Shown in pieces: positions 8,280-16,503 of a DNA stretch of 64,000 nucleotides; within the stretch, counting starts at the first letter, position 1, and each line of letters opens with the position of its first letter. Below the pieces are notes generated by a model. It made no database searches and was not told the origin of the DNA. It worked only from the letters and a program-made list of their open reading frames with translations. This DNA comes from KBS50 sp042434095 (GTDB lineage: Bacteria; Actinomycetota; Actinomycetes; Mycobacteriales; Micromonosporaceae), in contig NZ_JBHLUE010000034.1 of the NCBI RefSeq assembly GCF_042434095.1, positions 345,499 through 409,498 of the forward strand. The letters are read 5' to 3'. A program made the translations under genes and the position numbers.

Positions 8280-10463
8280 TCACCCGCCGGGAGCCGGCGG
8301 CTCGGCCCCCGCCGGCGGCTCGCCACCGGCCGACGGCTCGGCACCCCCCGGCGGCTCGGTGCCCCCCGGCGGCTTGGCACCCGCCGGCGGCTCGGCACCC
8401 GGGCGCCGGCCGGCGCCCGCCGGCGGCTCGGCGTCCGGGCGCCGGCCGACATCCGGCGGCGGCTCGGCGTCCGGGCGCCGGCCGACATCCGGCGGCGGCT
8501 GGGTGCCCGGGCGCGGATCGGCGCCCGGGGACGGCGGCGCGCCCGGGGGCGGCTGGGCGCCCGGCGGGGGCTGGGTGCCACGGCGCGGATCGGCGCCCGG
8601 GAACGGCTGGGCGCCCGGGGGCGGCTGGGCGCCCGGGGGCGGCTGGGCGCCCGGGGGCGGCTGGGCGCCCGGGGGCGGCTGGGCGCCCGGGGGCGGCTGG
8701 GCGCCCGGGCGCGGGTCGGCGGACGGGCGGGCCTGCTTGAGCAGCCAGCTCAGCCCGGACCGCCGGACCACCGCGGTCAGCAGGTCATCGGCCGCCAGCG
8801 GCTCCTCCGGGTCGGGGTTCCAGCTCTGGTTGGCCGAACCGGAGCGGCGGACCGCGATCACCCGCACCGACTCCGGCCGCTCGGCGGCGCGTACCGGCGA
8901 GCCGACCAGCGCGGACCCGGCGGCCACCGGGACCTGGGCCACCAGCAGGACGTGCCGTTGCACCGGGATGGTAGCGATGACGTCCCGATTCAGCATCGCG
9001 GCCGCGAACGCCGGCGCGGCCAGGTAGGACACGCTGCGTGAGATGCCGATGTTGAAGGCCCGCTGAATCCGCGCCGCGAAGTCCCCGTCGAACAGCCGGA
9101 GCACGACCTGCAGGTCCGCGCGGGCGGCCCGGGCGTTCAGCGCGGCCTGCAGGTTGGTCACGTCGTCGGTGCTGAGCACCAGCAACGCCCGGGCCGTGCC
9201 GATCGACGCGGCCGTCAGCACCTCCTCGGTGCCGCCGTCGCCGATGATCAGCGGCACGTTCAGCCGGCGGGCCACCGGAGCGCCCCGGGCGTCCCGGTCG
9301 GCGTCGATGGCCACCACCTCGACCCCGAGGTCCCGCAGCTGGGCCATCACCCGGGTGCCGACATTGCCCAGTCCGATCACCACCATGTGGTCCTCGCGGT
9401 GCGGCTGGAGACGGTCGGTGGCCAGCGCCAGCCGGGCGTTGACGATGCCGTCCACCACCACGGCCGTGAGCAACGGGACCAGGGCCAGGCCCGCGACGGT
9501 GAGCACCACCTGCATGATCTTGGCCAGCGGCGACTGGCCGGCATCGAGGTCGCCGCCGCTGAGGGTGGTGAGCACGGTGAAGTAGAGCCCGTCGCCCAGG
9601 TTGTCGTGCCGGGTGTGGGCGAGCACCGCCCCGAGCACGAGCACCACGGCCAGCACGGCCAGGGTGGCAATCCCGATCTTGCGGGTGGCGAACGATCGGG
9701 CGGCCCGGGCCGCCAGCCGCCACGGCCGCCGCCGGCGCCGGTCCCGGGCGAGCCGCCGGGCGGCCACCTCGGTGCCCGGGGGCGCCCCGTTCGCCTCGGC
9801 CAGCACGATGTCCGCCTGCTCCTGGTCCGGCGGCAGCACCCGGGTCCGGCCCGGATCGCCGGTGTCGGCCAGCCCGCACACCACCGCCTCCGGCGGCACG
9901 TCGGCGCGGCGGGCCACGTGCAGGGTGCGACCGCCCAGCCGGAAGTGGGTCGGGTCGACCTCGCCGAGCGCGGCCGCCACGAAGGCCGGCGCGGCCATGG
10001 CGGCGTCGGAAAGCGCCGTGGTGTCCGGCAGCAGCCGGCGCACCCCGCTGGCCAGGCCGGTGTTGAACATCCGCAGCACGATCCGCAGCCGCGGCTCGAC
10101 CGCCTGGGCGCAGAGCGCCGCGTGGATGTTGCCCACGTCGTCCTGGTGCAGCAGGGCCAGCCCCGCCGCGCCGGCCAGCCCGGCCCGGCGGAAGGTGCGC
10201 TCGTCGAGCCGTTCGGCCTCGATCAGCCTGATCCCGGGGACCTTGCGGATCTCCGGACCGTCGTCCCGGGGCCGGTGCGGGACGACCACCGTGATCCGCG
10301 GCTGGCCGCCCGGCAGTTCGGCCCCGAGCAGCGCGTTCACCACGTGGTACGCGAGCGCGTCCTGGCCGCACACCACGTAGTGCGGGCGGGTGTCCCCCGC
10401 CGGCCGGAGCCGGCGGGTCGATTCGACAGCCCGCCGCGCCCGATCACGCCAAGGATCCGCCAC
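8280..10463 (-). CDS. TrkA/RCK-domain ion channel-type protein with proline-rich repeat tail
   Basis: A 727-residue protein in the order RCK/TrkA-N (about 28-150), TrkA-C-like, two transmembrane helices with a re-entrant pore segment between them (about 270-345), second RCK/TrkA-N (VVIGLGNVGTRVMAQL at about 364-379), and a C-terminal tail of about 140 residues made of P-G-A-(Q/D/E)-P-P units. It resembles actinobacterial double-RCK potassium channels. The pore segment reads TTLSGGDLD where a potassium filter would read T-V-G-Y-G-D, so selectivity is doubtful. The start is GTG at 10463; a nearby ATG is out of frame. The tail is encoded by near-perfect 18-bp repeats (best copies 8620-8712). It is divergently placed from the gene at 10571, with a GGGCCC repeat element in between. 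Confidence 0.75.
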   Translation of the reverse strand: MADPWRDRARRAVESTRRLRPAGDTRPHYVVCGQDALAYHVVNALLGAELPGGQPRITVVVPHRPRDDGPEIRKVPGIRLIEAERLDERTFRRAGLAGAAGLALLHQDDVGNIHAALCAQAVEPRLRIVLRMFNTGLASGVRRLLPDTTALSDAAMAAPAFVAAALGEVDPTHFRLGGRTLHVARRADVPPEAVVCGLADTGDPGRTRVLPPDQEQADIVLAEANGAPPGTEVAARRLARDRRRRRPWRLAARAARSFATRKIGIATLAVLAVVLVLGAVLAHTRHDNLGDGLYFTVLTTLSGGDLDAGQSPLAKIMQVVLTVAGLALVPLLTAVVVDGIVNARLALATDRLQPHREDHMVVIGLGNVGTRVMAQLRDLGVEVVAIDADRDARGAPVARRLNVPLIIGDGGTEEVLTAASIGTARALLVLSTDDVTNLQAALNARAARADLQVVLRLFDGDFAARIQRAFNIGISRSVSYLAAPAFAAAMLNRDVIATIPVQRHVLLVAQVPVAAGSALVGSPVRAAERPESVRVIAVRRSGSANQSWNPDPEEPLAADDLLTAVVRRSGLSWLLKQARPSADPRPGAQPPPGAQPPPGAQPPPGAQPPPGAQPPPGAQPFPGADPRRGTQPPPGAQPPPGAPPSPGADPRPGTQPPPDVGRRPDAEPPPDVGRRPDAEPPAGAGRRPGAEPPAGAKPPGGTEPPGGAEPSAGGEPPAGAEPPAPGG
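8620..8712 (-). repeat. 18-bp tandem repeat coding for P-P-P-G-A-Q units
   Basis: Five near-identical 18-bp units (GGGGGCGGCTGGGCGCCC on the plus strand) lie inside the channel gene and code for its low-complexity C-terminal tail. More divergent units continue down to 8283. Confidence 0.85.
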
Positions 10464-10489
10464 CCGCGCATGTTAGCCAGGCCCGGCCG

Positions 10490-10542
10490 AAAGGAAGGGC
10501 CCCCTGTTATCGCTTTTTGTAGAGGAAGGGCCCCCTGTTAAC
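10490..10542. repeat. Dispersed GGGCCC double-palindrome element, copy 1
   Basis: Two arms containing GGAAGGGCCCCCTGTTA (10493-10509 and 10524-10540) flank the A/T-rich spacer TCGCTTTTTGTAGA. Related elements occur near 11100, 26115, 30089, 35407 and 49441. Here it lies between two divergent genes, so it is not simply a terminator. Confidence 0.85.
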
Positions 10543-10570
10543 CAGGACGCAGCGCGGGTAGAGCGGGAGC

Positions 10571-11083
10571 GTGCAGACGTTCCTGCCGTACCCGGACTTC
10601 CTCCGCACGGCCCGGGCGCTGGACCAGCGCCGGCTCGGCAAGCAGCGGGTGGAGGCCATCCAGGTGCTGCGCGGGCTCACCCGGCCCGGGTACGGCTGGC
10701 GGCATCACCCGGCCGTACGGATGTGGGCCGGGTACGAGGAGGCGCTGGTCCGGTACGGCCTGGACATCTGCGCGGCGTGGACCGCCGCGGGCCGCGCGGA
10801 CACCTGCGCCGGCACCCTCGCCGCGGACCTGGCGGCCGGCTGCGGCATCAGCACGGTCCGCAGCCAGTACGAGCTGGCCGCGGCCGGCGAGCTACCGCCG
10901 TGGCTCGGTCGGGATGACCTGCACCTGAGCCACCGGGCCGCGCTGCTGCGCAAGGATCCGGAGTTCTACGGCCCGCTCTTCGCCGGCGCCGCGCGGGAAG
11001 TCCCGGCCGGCTCCGAGGACCTGGAGTACGTCTGGCCGGCATCCGACCGCGAGCCGGCTTGCCGGAACCGCCCCGTGCCCTGA
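10571..11083 (+). CDS. MSMEG_6728-family protein, pyrimidine-dimer DNA glycosylase-like
   Basis: A 170-residue protein opening with MQTFLPYPDFLRTARALDQ and RRLGKQRVEAIQVLRGL, which I recognise as the actinobacterial MSMEG_6728 family, related to the pyrimidine dimer DNA glycosylase domain (Pyr_excise). The segment HLSHRAALLRKDPEFYGPLF near residues 115-135 is also typical. Family role: probably recognition or excision of damaged pyrimidines; catalysis has not been shown for this branch as far as I know. The start is GTG at 10571 with a purine-rich GAGCGGGAGC immediately upstream. It stands alone between two copies of the GGGCCC element. Confidence 0.75.
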   Translation: MQTFLPYPDFLRTARALDQRRLGKQRVEAIQVLRGLTRPGYGWRHHPAVRMWAGYEEALVRYGLDICAAWTAAGRADTCAGTLAADLAAGCGISTVRSQYELAAAGELPPWLGRDDLHLSHRAALLRKDPEFYGPLFAGAAREVPAGSEDLEYVWPASDREPACRNRPVP

Positions 11084-11098
11084 CGCTGGGGTCCGATG

Positions 11099-11152
11099 GT
11101 TAACAAGGGCCCCCTGCTATACAAAAAGCGATAACAAGGGGCCCTTCCTTCA
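11099..11152. repeat. Dispersed GGGCCC double-palindrome element, copy 2
   Basis: Two AAGGG(G)CCC palindromic arms flank the spacer CTATACAAAAAGCGATAA. The element ends directly at the AGGAGGG ribosome-binding site of the FAD oxidoreductase, so if transcribed it would form the 5' leader of that mRNA. Confidence 0.85.
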
Positions 11153-11165
11153 GGAGGGACCCGGC

Positions 11166-12707
11166 ATGGATCTGTCCCGACCGGTGGGCCGGCTGCTCGG
11201 CGTACGGCCGGAGCTGGCCGACCCGGGCGATCCCGGCGCGGTCCGGGCGCCGGCGGGCGCGGCGGCCATTGTGGTCGGTGGCGGGATCGCCGGGATGTCG
11301 GCGGCCGTGGTGCTGGCCGAACGCGGCGTCGAGGTGACCCTGCTGGAGTCCCGGCCGTGGCTGGGCGGCCGGCTGGCCGCCTGGCCGGATCGGCTCGCCG
11401 ACGGCACGCCGCAGATGGTGGAGCACGGCTTCCACGCGTTCTTCCGGCAGTACTACAACTGGCGGGCCGTGCTCCGGCGGATCGACCCGGAGCTGGACTT
11501 CCTGCGGCCGGTCCCCGGCTATCCGGTGCTGTCCTCGGACTGGCCGACCGAGGAGTTCGGCCGGCTGCCGGCGGCCCCGCCGCTGAACCTGCTCACCCTG
11601 GTGGCCCGCAGCCCCAGCCTGCGGCTGCGCGACCTGCGCACAATGGACGGCCAGGCCGCGCTGCCGCTGCTGGCGTACGACCCGCAGCGGACCTTCGCCG
11701 AGCTGGACGGGATGACGGCCGCCGACCTGCTGGACTCGCTGCGGCTGCCCGACCGGGCCCGGGCCATGCTCTTCGAGGTCTTCTCGCACTCGTTCTTCAA
11801 CCTCGAACGGGACTACTCGGCCGCCGAGATGGTGGCCAACTTCCACTTCTACCTGCTGGGCAACCCCGAGGGCCTGGCCTTCGACGCGCCGTACCGGGAC
11901 TACGACGCGGCCATCTGGCAGCCGCTGGCCCGGTACGTCGAGGCCCGCGGCGCCCGGCTGGCCACCGGCCAACCGGTGGTCGCGGTCGAGCGGGACGGCG
12001 CCGGCTGGCACGTCTCGACGGACAATTCCGGGTACGCTGCGCCGCATCTGGTGCTGGCCGTGGACCCGCCGGCGCTCACCGGCCTGGTCGACGGCTCGCC
12101 GACGCTCGCCGCGGCGCTGCCCGCACTGGCCGCACCCGGTTCGTTCCCGGCCGGACCACCGTACGCGGTGGCCCGCTACTGGTTCGGCGGCGACGTGCGG
12201 CGGGACCGGCCCATCTTCGCGGGCGTCTCCCGGCAGGACACCCTGGACTCGGTGACCCTCTACCACCGACTGGAGAGCGAGGCCGGCCGCTGGGCGCGGC
12301 GCACCGGCGGATCGGTGATCGAGCTGCACGCGTACGCCTGCGAGGCCGGCGTGCCAGCCGAGGAGCTGGCCGAGCGGATGCGCCGCGAACTGGTCGCGCT
12401 CTGGCCGGAGGCGGCCGGGCTGCCGGTGGTCGAGCTGCGGGCCCGGGTCGAGGCGCAGGCGCCGGCCTTCCGGCCCGGCGGCCATCCGGCCCGACCGGCG
12501 GTACGCACCGACGCCGCGGGCCTGTATCTGGCCGGCGACGGGATCCAAACGGCCTTCCCGAGCGCGTTGATGGAGCGCTCGGCCGCCACCGGCATCCTGG
12601 CGGCCAACGAGATCCTCCGGGGGTACGGCGTGGCCACCGAGCCGGTGCGGTCGATCCGGCCGCGCGGCCTGCTCGCCGATCGCGCCATGGCCCGCTCCCG
12701 ACCCTGA
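11166..12707 (+). CDS. FAD-dependent oxidoreductase, CrtU/phytoene-desaturase-like
   Basis: A 513-residue flavoprotein. The dinucleotide site VVGGGIAGMSAAVVLAERG lies at about residues 37-55 and is followed by an E-R-P-W-LGGRL second FAD contact (about 62-71). The block GFHAFFRQYYNWRAVLRRID (about 85-104) is very like isorenieratene synthase CrtU and related carotenoid desaturases. LYLAGDGIQTAFPSALMERS at about 457-476 is the C-terminal FAD-binding motif. Role: probably desaturation or oxidation of a carotenoid or similar polyene, but no other carotenoid gene is nearby, so CrtU itself is not established. AGGAGGG lies 7 nt before the ATG. Confidence 0.75.
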   Translation: MDLSRPVGRLLGVRPELADPGDPGAVRAPAGAAAIVVGGGIAGMSAAVVLAERGVEVTLLESRPWLGGRLAAWPDRLADGTPQMVEHGFHAFFRQYYNWRAVLRRIDPELDFLRPVPGYPVLSSDWPTEEFGRLPAAPPLNLLTLVARSPSLRLRDLRTMDGQAALPLLAYDPQRTFAELDGMTAADLLDSLRLPDRARAMLFEVFSHSFFNLERDYSAAEMVANFHFYLLGNPEGLAFDAPYRDYDAAIWQPLARYVEARGARLATGQPVVAVERDGAGWHVSTDNSGYAAPHLVLAVDPPALTGLVDGSPTLAAALPALAAPGSFPAGPPYAVARYWFGGDVRRDRPIFAGVSRQDTLDSVTLYHRLESEAGRWARRTGGSVIELHAYACEAGVPAEELAERMRRELVALWPEAAGLPVVELRARVEAQAPAFRPGGHPARPAVRTDAAGLYLAGDGIQTAFPSALMERSAATGILAANEILRGYGVATEPVRSIRPRGLLADRAMARSRP

Positions 12708-12729
12708 GCGGGCCGGCGTCCCCTGCGGC

Positions 12730-12885
12730 GCTTCCCGGCGCGGTCCTGCGGCCGCTTCCCGGCGGTCCGGTCGCCGCTTCCCGGCGCGGGCCGGTCGCCG
12801 CTTCCCGGCGCGGGCCGGTCGCCGCTCCCCGGCGCGGTCCGGTCGCCGCTTCCCGGCGCGGGCCGGTCGCCGCTCCCGGCGGGTG
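12730..12885. repeat. 24-bp tandem repeat in the intergenic region
   Basis: About six imperfect copies of a 24-bp unit (GCTTCCCGGCGCGGGCCGGT plus CGCC) fill the gap between the convergent genes ending at 12707 and 12891. No open frame of interest is maintained. It may act as a GC-rich transcription barrier, but no hairpin plus U-tract terminator is visible. Confidence 0.85.
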
Positions 12886-12890
12886 CCTGG

Positions 12891-13163
12891 CTAGTGGTTG
12901 CCGACCGCGGCGTAGCCCATGGCGGCCAGGCAGATCAGCACCACGATGCCACCCTTGGTGAAGGCCGCGCGCATGAGGCCCCAGGCGGTCTTGCGGAACT
13001 TCGGCACGCTGGCCTTGGTGACGGTGTAGTCACCCCAGGCGCGTCGCGCGGTAGCCCAGGACCGGCCGGCGACGACGCCCATGACGACCCCGATGATGAG
13101 CAGCACGGCGGCAATTGGGCGGTCCACCGACACATCTTCAAATAGCCGCCATCGGTCCGGCAT
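12891..13163 (-). CDS. Small two-helix membrane protein
   Basis: A 90-residue protein with two hydrophobic helices, PIAAVLLIIGVVMGVVAG (about 16-33) and GGIVVLICLAAMGYAAVG (about 71-88), joined by a basic loop. I recognise no family. The ATG at 13163 has only a weak upstream purine tract; a GTG at about 13137 would shorten it by 9 residues and place translation just before the first helix. Function unknown. Confidence 0.6.
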   Translation of the reverse strand: MPDRWRLFEDVSVDRPIAAVLLIIGVVMGVVAGRSWATARRAWGDYTVTKASVPKFRKTAWGLMRAAFTKGGIVVLICLAAMGYAAVGNH

Positions 13164-13433
13164 CAGCCGTTCGGCGACTACTCACGAATGCCTGTCACAT
13201 ACCGAAAAACAACCGTCGGACACTAACGTTGAGCGCCTTTCAGATTACTCTTCGTGTCCGCCGTACCCCGCCGGTATGACCATCGGATGGCTCCGCGGGT
13301 TGATCCGGAGGCGGCGCATCCGGCCGTACCGTCCGGATCAACCCGCGGCGCGCGGCACCGCTAACCCGGCGGCGCGCGGCGCCGCTCATCCGGCGGCGCG
13401 CAGGTTCGCGCCGACAGCAGCCGAGGAGCAGCC

Positions 13434-13940
13434 ATGCCGACCGTCCACCCGCAGCCCACAACCGTCGCCGCACGCCGACCCGGTCCGGCGTACCGGATCG
13501 TCCAGGCGACCGGCGACGGCGTCCGCTACATCGCCGCCCTGCTGCCGGTCGCGGTCGCGGCGGCCGTGGCCATCCCGCTCGGCCAGGGCGACGCGGCGAC
13601 CGGCTGGTCCCGCCGGCTGGCCGGCCGCCGCACCGATCCGGCGGTACGGCCCGGCTGGCCGCGACTGGCGGCGTACGGCCTGCTCAGCCTGCTGCTCGCG
13701 GCGGTGGCCGTCATCCCGCTCGGCTGCCTGGCGCTGTTCGTGGCCCGCGGCATGCTGTACGGCATCGTCGACCACGGGCCGTACGACACCTCATGGGGCG
13801 GGCCCAGCCGCGGCGGCGCCTGGCTGGCCCACTTCCTGGTCGGGATCCCGATCGCGCTGGCCGCGCTGGCCGGCGCGGCCGGACTCGCGGCGCTGCACCG
13901 GCGACTCACCGGCTGGCTCGACGGTCGACCCACCCGATGA
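13434..13940 (+). CDS. Membrane protein, possibly truncated by an in-frame TGA
   Basis: A 168-residue protein with hydrophobic stretches at about 36-52, 82-103 and 135-158 and basic loops. The start ATG has GAGGAG at good spacing. The frame stops at TGA 13938-13940 but continues open, without a shift, through W-V-L-P-L-T-L-L-V-G-L-A-G-A-L-F-F-V-A-W-L-R-Q-I to a second TGA at 14013-14015. Those 24 codons make a typical transmembrane helix. The ancestral gene therefore probably ended at 14015 and has acquired a nonsense codon, or the TGA is read through. Function unknown. Confidence 0.65.
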   Translation: MPTVHPQPTTVAARRPGPAYRIVQATGDGVRYIAALLPVAVAAAVAIPLGQGDAATGWSRRLAGRRTDPAVRPGWPRLAAYGLLSLLLAAVAVIPLGCLALFVARGMLYGIVDHGPYDTSWGGPSRGGAWLAHFLVGIPIALAALAGAAGLAALHRRLTGWLDGRPTR

Positions 13941-14091
13941 TGGGTCCTGCCGCTGACGCTGCTGGTCGGGCTCGCCGGCGCGCTGTTCTTCGTGGCCTGG
14001 CTTCGGCAGATCTGACCCACCTCGCCCTCGTTTCGGCGGTGGCCGAAGGGACCGGTGGCTACGGTCGCCTCCCGCGTCGAAGGAGGAGCCG

Positions 14092-14571
14092 ATGACCGAC
14101 GAACGACCGACCGTGGACGGCCGGCACCCGGCCCGGGTGCTCGAGGAGCTGGTGGCGCACGCCCTGCGCCTGGCCGAAACCTGGCCAGAATGGGACGGGC
14201 GGCCGCTGCGGGTGGCGGACCGCGTCTACACGCCGCACAAGGCGGTCCGCCGGCTCGCCGACCACCTGCTGGACCACCTCGCCGAGGTGGAGGCCAGGCT
14301 GGCCGGCGAGGCGCCACTGCCGGACCACTGGCACGCGTCCGCCAGCACGACCCCGGCCGACCTGGCCCCGTTCACCGCCGAGGATCTCGACGAGGCGCGC
14401 AGCCGGCTGACCCGGCTCGCGCAAATCTGGTCCGTACGGCTGCGGGCGATCGACGACGAACGCCTGGACCGGGCCGAGGACGCGGCGTGGACGTTGCGGG
14501 AGGTGGCCCACCACCTCGCGGGCAGCGCGTTCTACGCCGATGCCGTGGGCGATCTGTCGAAGCGGGCTTGA
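14092..14571 (+). CDS. DinB-like helical-bundle protein, hypothetical
   Basis: A 159-residue mostly helical, acidic protein. The spaced histidines in HKAVRRLADHLLDHLAEVEA (about 45-64) and WTLREVAHHLAGSAFYADA (about 133-151) resemble the metal-binding pattern of DinB/mycothiol-dependent isomerase-like four-helix bundles, where transferases or hydrolases bind a divalent metal through three His. The start ATG has GAAGGAGGAG upstream. It precedes an ArsR/SRPBCC pair, and proteins of this fold often lie near such pairs. The specific reaction is unknown. Confidence 0.6.
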   Translation: MTDERPTVDGRHPARVLEELVAHALRLAETWPEWDGRPLRVADRVYTPHKAVRRLADHLLDHLAEVEARLAGEAPLPDHWHASASTTPADLAPFTAEDLDEARSRLTRLAQIWSVRLRAIDDERLDRAEDAAWTLREVAHHLAGSAFYADAVGDLSKRA

Positions 14572-14584
14572 CGGCGGCATCGGA

Positions 14585-14596
14585 AAGTCTAGACTT
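14585..14596. promoter_or_regulatory. Perfect 12-bp palindrome overlapping a -10 box (probable ArsR operator)
   Basis: AAGTCTAGACTT is a perfect inverted repeat 8 nt before the GTG of the ArsR-type regulator. Its right half contains TAGACT (14590-14595), a good -10 hexamer, with the GTG at 14604, so the transcript is probably leaderless. A repressor on the palindrome would block RNA polymerase, which fits autoregulation of the arsR-SRPBCC pair. Confidence 0.6.
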
Positions 14597-14603
14597 ACCG
14601 TTC

Positions 14604-14924
14604 GTGGCCACTTACCAAGGACGGATGCTCGAGGCGCTGGGCGACCCGACCCGGCGTTCGATCTTCGAACGTCTCGCCGCCGGGCCACGATCGGTCGCCG
14701 AGTTGGCGGCCGACCTGCCGATCAGCCGGCCCGCCGTCTCGCAGCACCTCAAGGTGCTCAAGGAGGCCCAGCTCGTCTCGTCGACCGCCGTCGGCACCCG
14801 CCGCGTCTACGCCGTCGACCCGGCGGGACTCGCGGCGGTCCGCGGCTACTTCGAGCAGTTCTGGCAGCGGGCCATGGCCGACTTCGCGGAAGCCGTGCAG
14901 AACCCGATCGAGGAGGAACCATGA
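14604..14924 (+). CDS. ArsR-family winged-helix transcriptional regulator
   Basis: A 106-residue protein with the classic ArsR helix-turn-helix core: MLEALGDPTRRSIFERLAAG (residues 8-27), then LPISRPAVSQHLKVLKEAQL (about 41-60). No cysteine pair of the metal-sensing type is visible, so it belongs to the group paired with SRPBCC proteins rather than the arsenite sensors. GTG 14604 fits a leaderless mRNA (TAGACT 8 nt upstream); ATG 14625 is the alternative. Its stop overlaps the next ATG by 4 nt. It probably represses its own operon through the palindrome at 14585-14596. Confidence 0.85.
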   Translation: MATYQGRMLEALGDPTRRSIFERLAAGPRSVAELAADLPISRPAVSQHLKVLKEAQLVSSTAVGTRRVYAVDPAGLAAVRGYFEQFWQRAMADFAEAVQNPIEEEP

Positions 14925-15397
14925 CGACCAAGGCAACCACCGACGACACGGCCGTCCGGACCAGCGTCCGGGTCGACGCCGCCCCCGAGCACGCCTTCGA
15001 GGTGTTCACCGCCGGCATGGACCGGTGGTGGACTCGTGCCCACCACGTCCAGAAGGGTGAGTTGAAGGAGATCGGGGTCGAGCCGCGCGCCGGCGGCCGA
15101 CTCTGGGAGGAGAACGACGCCGGCGACGTGTGCACCTGGGGCCGGGTCCTCACCTGGGACCCGCCGCGCACCTTCGCCTTCAGCTGGCTGATCGGACCGA
15201 ACTGGCAGATCCCGGCCGAGGACGCGGCGGGCAGCCGGGTAACCGTCACGTTCACCCCCACCGACACCGGCACGCTGGTCGAGCTCGTCCACGACGGGTT
15301 CGAGGTGCACGGGCCCGGCTGGGAGGGCGTACGTGGCGGCGTCGGTTCCGACGGCGGCTGGCCGGCCGGCCTGCGCCAGTTCGCCGCGGCGCTCTAG
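14921..15397 (+). CDS. SRPBCC (AHSA1-like) protein
   Basis: A 158-residue START/Bet v1-like protein of the AHSA1 group. Typical features are TSVRVDAAPEHAFEVFTAGM at residues 14-33, the MDRWW motif, VEPRAGGRLWEE and a C-terminal GWPAGLRQFAAAL helix. These proteins bind hydrophobic ligands in a deep pocket. In the arsR-SRPBCC arrangement seen here (4-nt overlap, ATGA) the ligand is usually unknown. The start has GAGGAGG at ideal spacing. Confidence 0.85.
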   Translation: MTTKATTDDTAVRTSVRVDAAPEHAFEVFTAGMDRWWTRAHHVQKGELKEIGVEPRAGGRLWEENDAGDVCTWGRVLTWDPPRTFAFSWLIGPNWQIPAEDAAGSRVTVTFTPTDTGTLVELVHDGFEVHGPGWEGVRGGVGSDGGWPAGLRQFAAAL

Positions 15398-15583
15398 CGG
15401 CCGTACCCCGGTCCCGCGGCACGCCCCCACCGGCCGTGCCGCGGGACGCGGGCGGTCCGGGGCGCCGGGCCGCGCGCGGGGCGCGGGCGGTCCGGAGCGC
15501 CGGGGCGCGGCCAGGCCGCACGCGGGACGCGGCGGGCCGGTCGGCGCTGCTAATCTCGGCGGGACGTGCGGGGGGAGCCGACC

Positions 15584-16189
15584 ATGTCCACCCCAGAAGA
15601 CCTCGATCTGCCGCGCCCGATCCAGTACGCCTCGGCGCTGTTTGCGGCGGCCGTGGCGTTGGCCGTGGCGGATGCCCTGGCGGCCATCTCCGGGCTGCGC
15701 CGGGTGAGCGCTGGGTCCGAAAACCTGATCCGGGTGATGGACGACAAGAACCAGGCCCTCCAGGTCATCGCGGCGCTGCGCGCCGGGCTGCACTGGTCGC
15801 TGGCCATCGCCATCATCACGGCCGTGATCATCCTGCCGCTGGCCTTCGCCGTACGCCGGCCGTCCCGGCGGATCCGGGTGGTGCTCTGGGTGCTGCCGGT
15901 GGTGGCCTGGATGGTGCTCGGCTGCGGGCTCACCAACGGGCCGGAGATCTCGTCGTACAACCTCGGCACCCAGGGCGAGGCCATCGACCGGGCCTGGTCG
16001 GACATGCTCCCGTCCTGGTACATCTACCTGCACGCGATCAACGTGTTCCTGATCCTCGCCGCGGTGACCACGGCCGCGCTGCTGCTCACCAAGCGGGAGC
16101 TGGCCGAGTTCTACGGCCGCGGCGACCCGCGGATCGACGCCGACGACCGCTGGTCCCACCTGCGCCGGGACGGTAGCCGCCCGGCCTGA
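15584..16189 (+). CDS. Four-helix membrane protein, hypothetical
   Basis: A 201-residue integral membrane protein with hydrophobic segments at about 13-36, 66-84, 92-112 and 144-168, and a polar C-terminus. GGGGGAG at 9 nt supports the ATG at 15584 over the in-frame GTG upstream. No family recognised. The 180-nt gap before it is an imperfect GC repeat (GCGGGACGCGGGCGGTCC and variants) with no other feature. Confidence 0.65.
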   Translation: MSTPEDLDLPRPIQYASALFAAAVALAVADALAAISGLRRVSAGSENLIRVMDDKNQALQVIAALRAGLHWSLAIAIITAVIILPLAFAVRRPSRRIRVVLWVLPVVAWMVLGCGLTNGPEISSYNLGTQGEAIDRAWSDMLPSWYIYLHAINVFLILAAVTTAALLLTKRELAEFYGRGDPRIDADDRWSHLRRDGSRPA

Positions 16190-16267
16190 CGCCGGCGGCA
16201 TCCGAGGCTCGCGGCGCCGGAGGGAACCGGAGTTGTTCCGGCGTACCCCGGCCGAGACAATCGACGC

Positions 16268-16450
16268 ATGCTGTCCCGGCTGGAGTGGCGCGTCGCCCTC
16301 TACATCCTGGTAATTCTGTTCACCACCGCCGTCTCGATCGGCGCGCTCGTCGAGCTGAGCGGCTGGAGTGCCGCGATTCTGCCGGTGGGCGGCACTATCT
16401 GCGCGATTCAGTACGGCCGCACCCTGCCCCGAAGAGCCGAGACCCGCTGA
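16268..16450 (+). CDS. Small two-helix membrane protein
   Basis: A 60-residue protein consisting of ALYILVILFTTAVSIGALVE (about 11-30), a short turn, a second hydrophobic stretch (about 35-48) and a basic tail ending RRAETR. It is the last chromosomal gene before the island and ends 9 nt before the left tRNA remnant. Function unknown. Confidence 0.5.
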   Translation: MLSRLEWRVALYILVILFTTAVSIGALVELSGWSAAILPVGGTICAIQYGRTLPRRAETR

Positions 16451-16458
16451 GGCCGGCC

Positions 16459-16503
16459 TGGAGCCCCCGGCCGGGCTCGTACCGGCGACATCTCGCTTAC
16501 AAG
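16459..16503. other. attL-like displaced tRNA-Thr 3' part
   Basis: 45 bp match 24481-24525 at 43 positions, running from the encoded CCA into the anticodon loop. The two differences fall in the T-loop (ATCGA became CTCGT), which would damage a real tRNA. That fits a copy freed from selection after integration. Confidence 0.8.

Noticed and set aside
13240..13473. A small minus-strand gene over the start of the membrane protein at 13434
   Set aside because: The translation is Arg-rich and the region consists of short GCGCGCGGC repeats; no independent support.
13938..13940. Selenocysteine decoding of the in-frame TGA
   Set aside because: There is no selenoprotein-type context and no SECIS-like hairpin that I can see after the codon. 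Nonsense mutation or simple readthrough is more likely.
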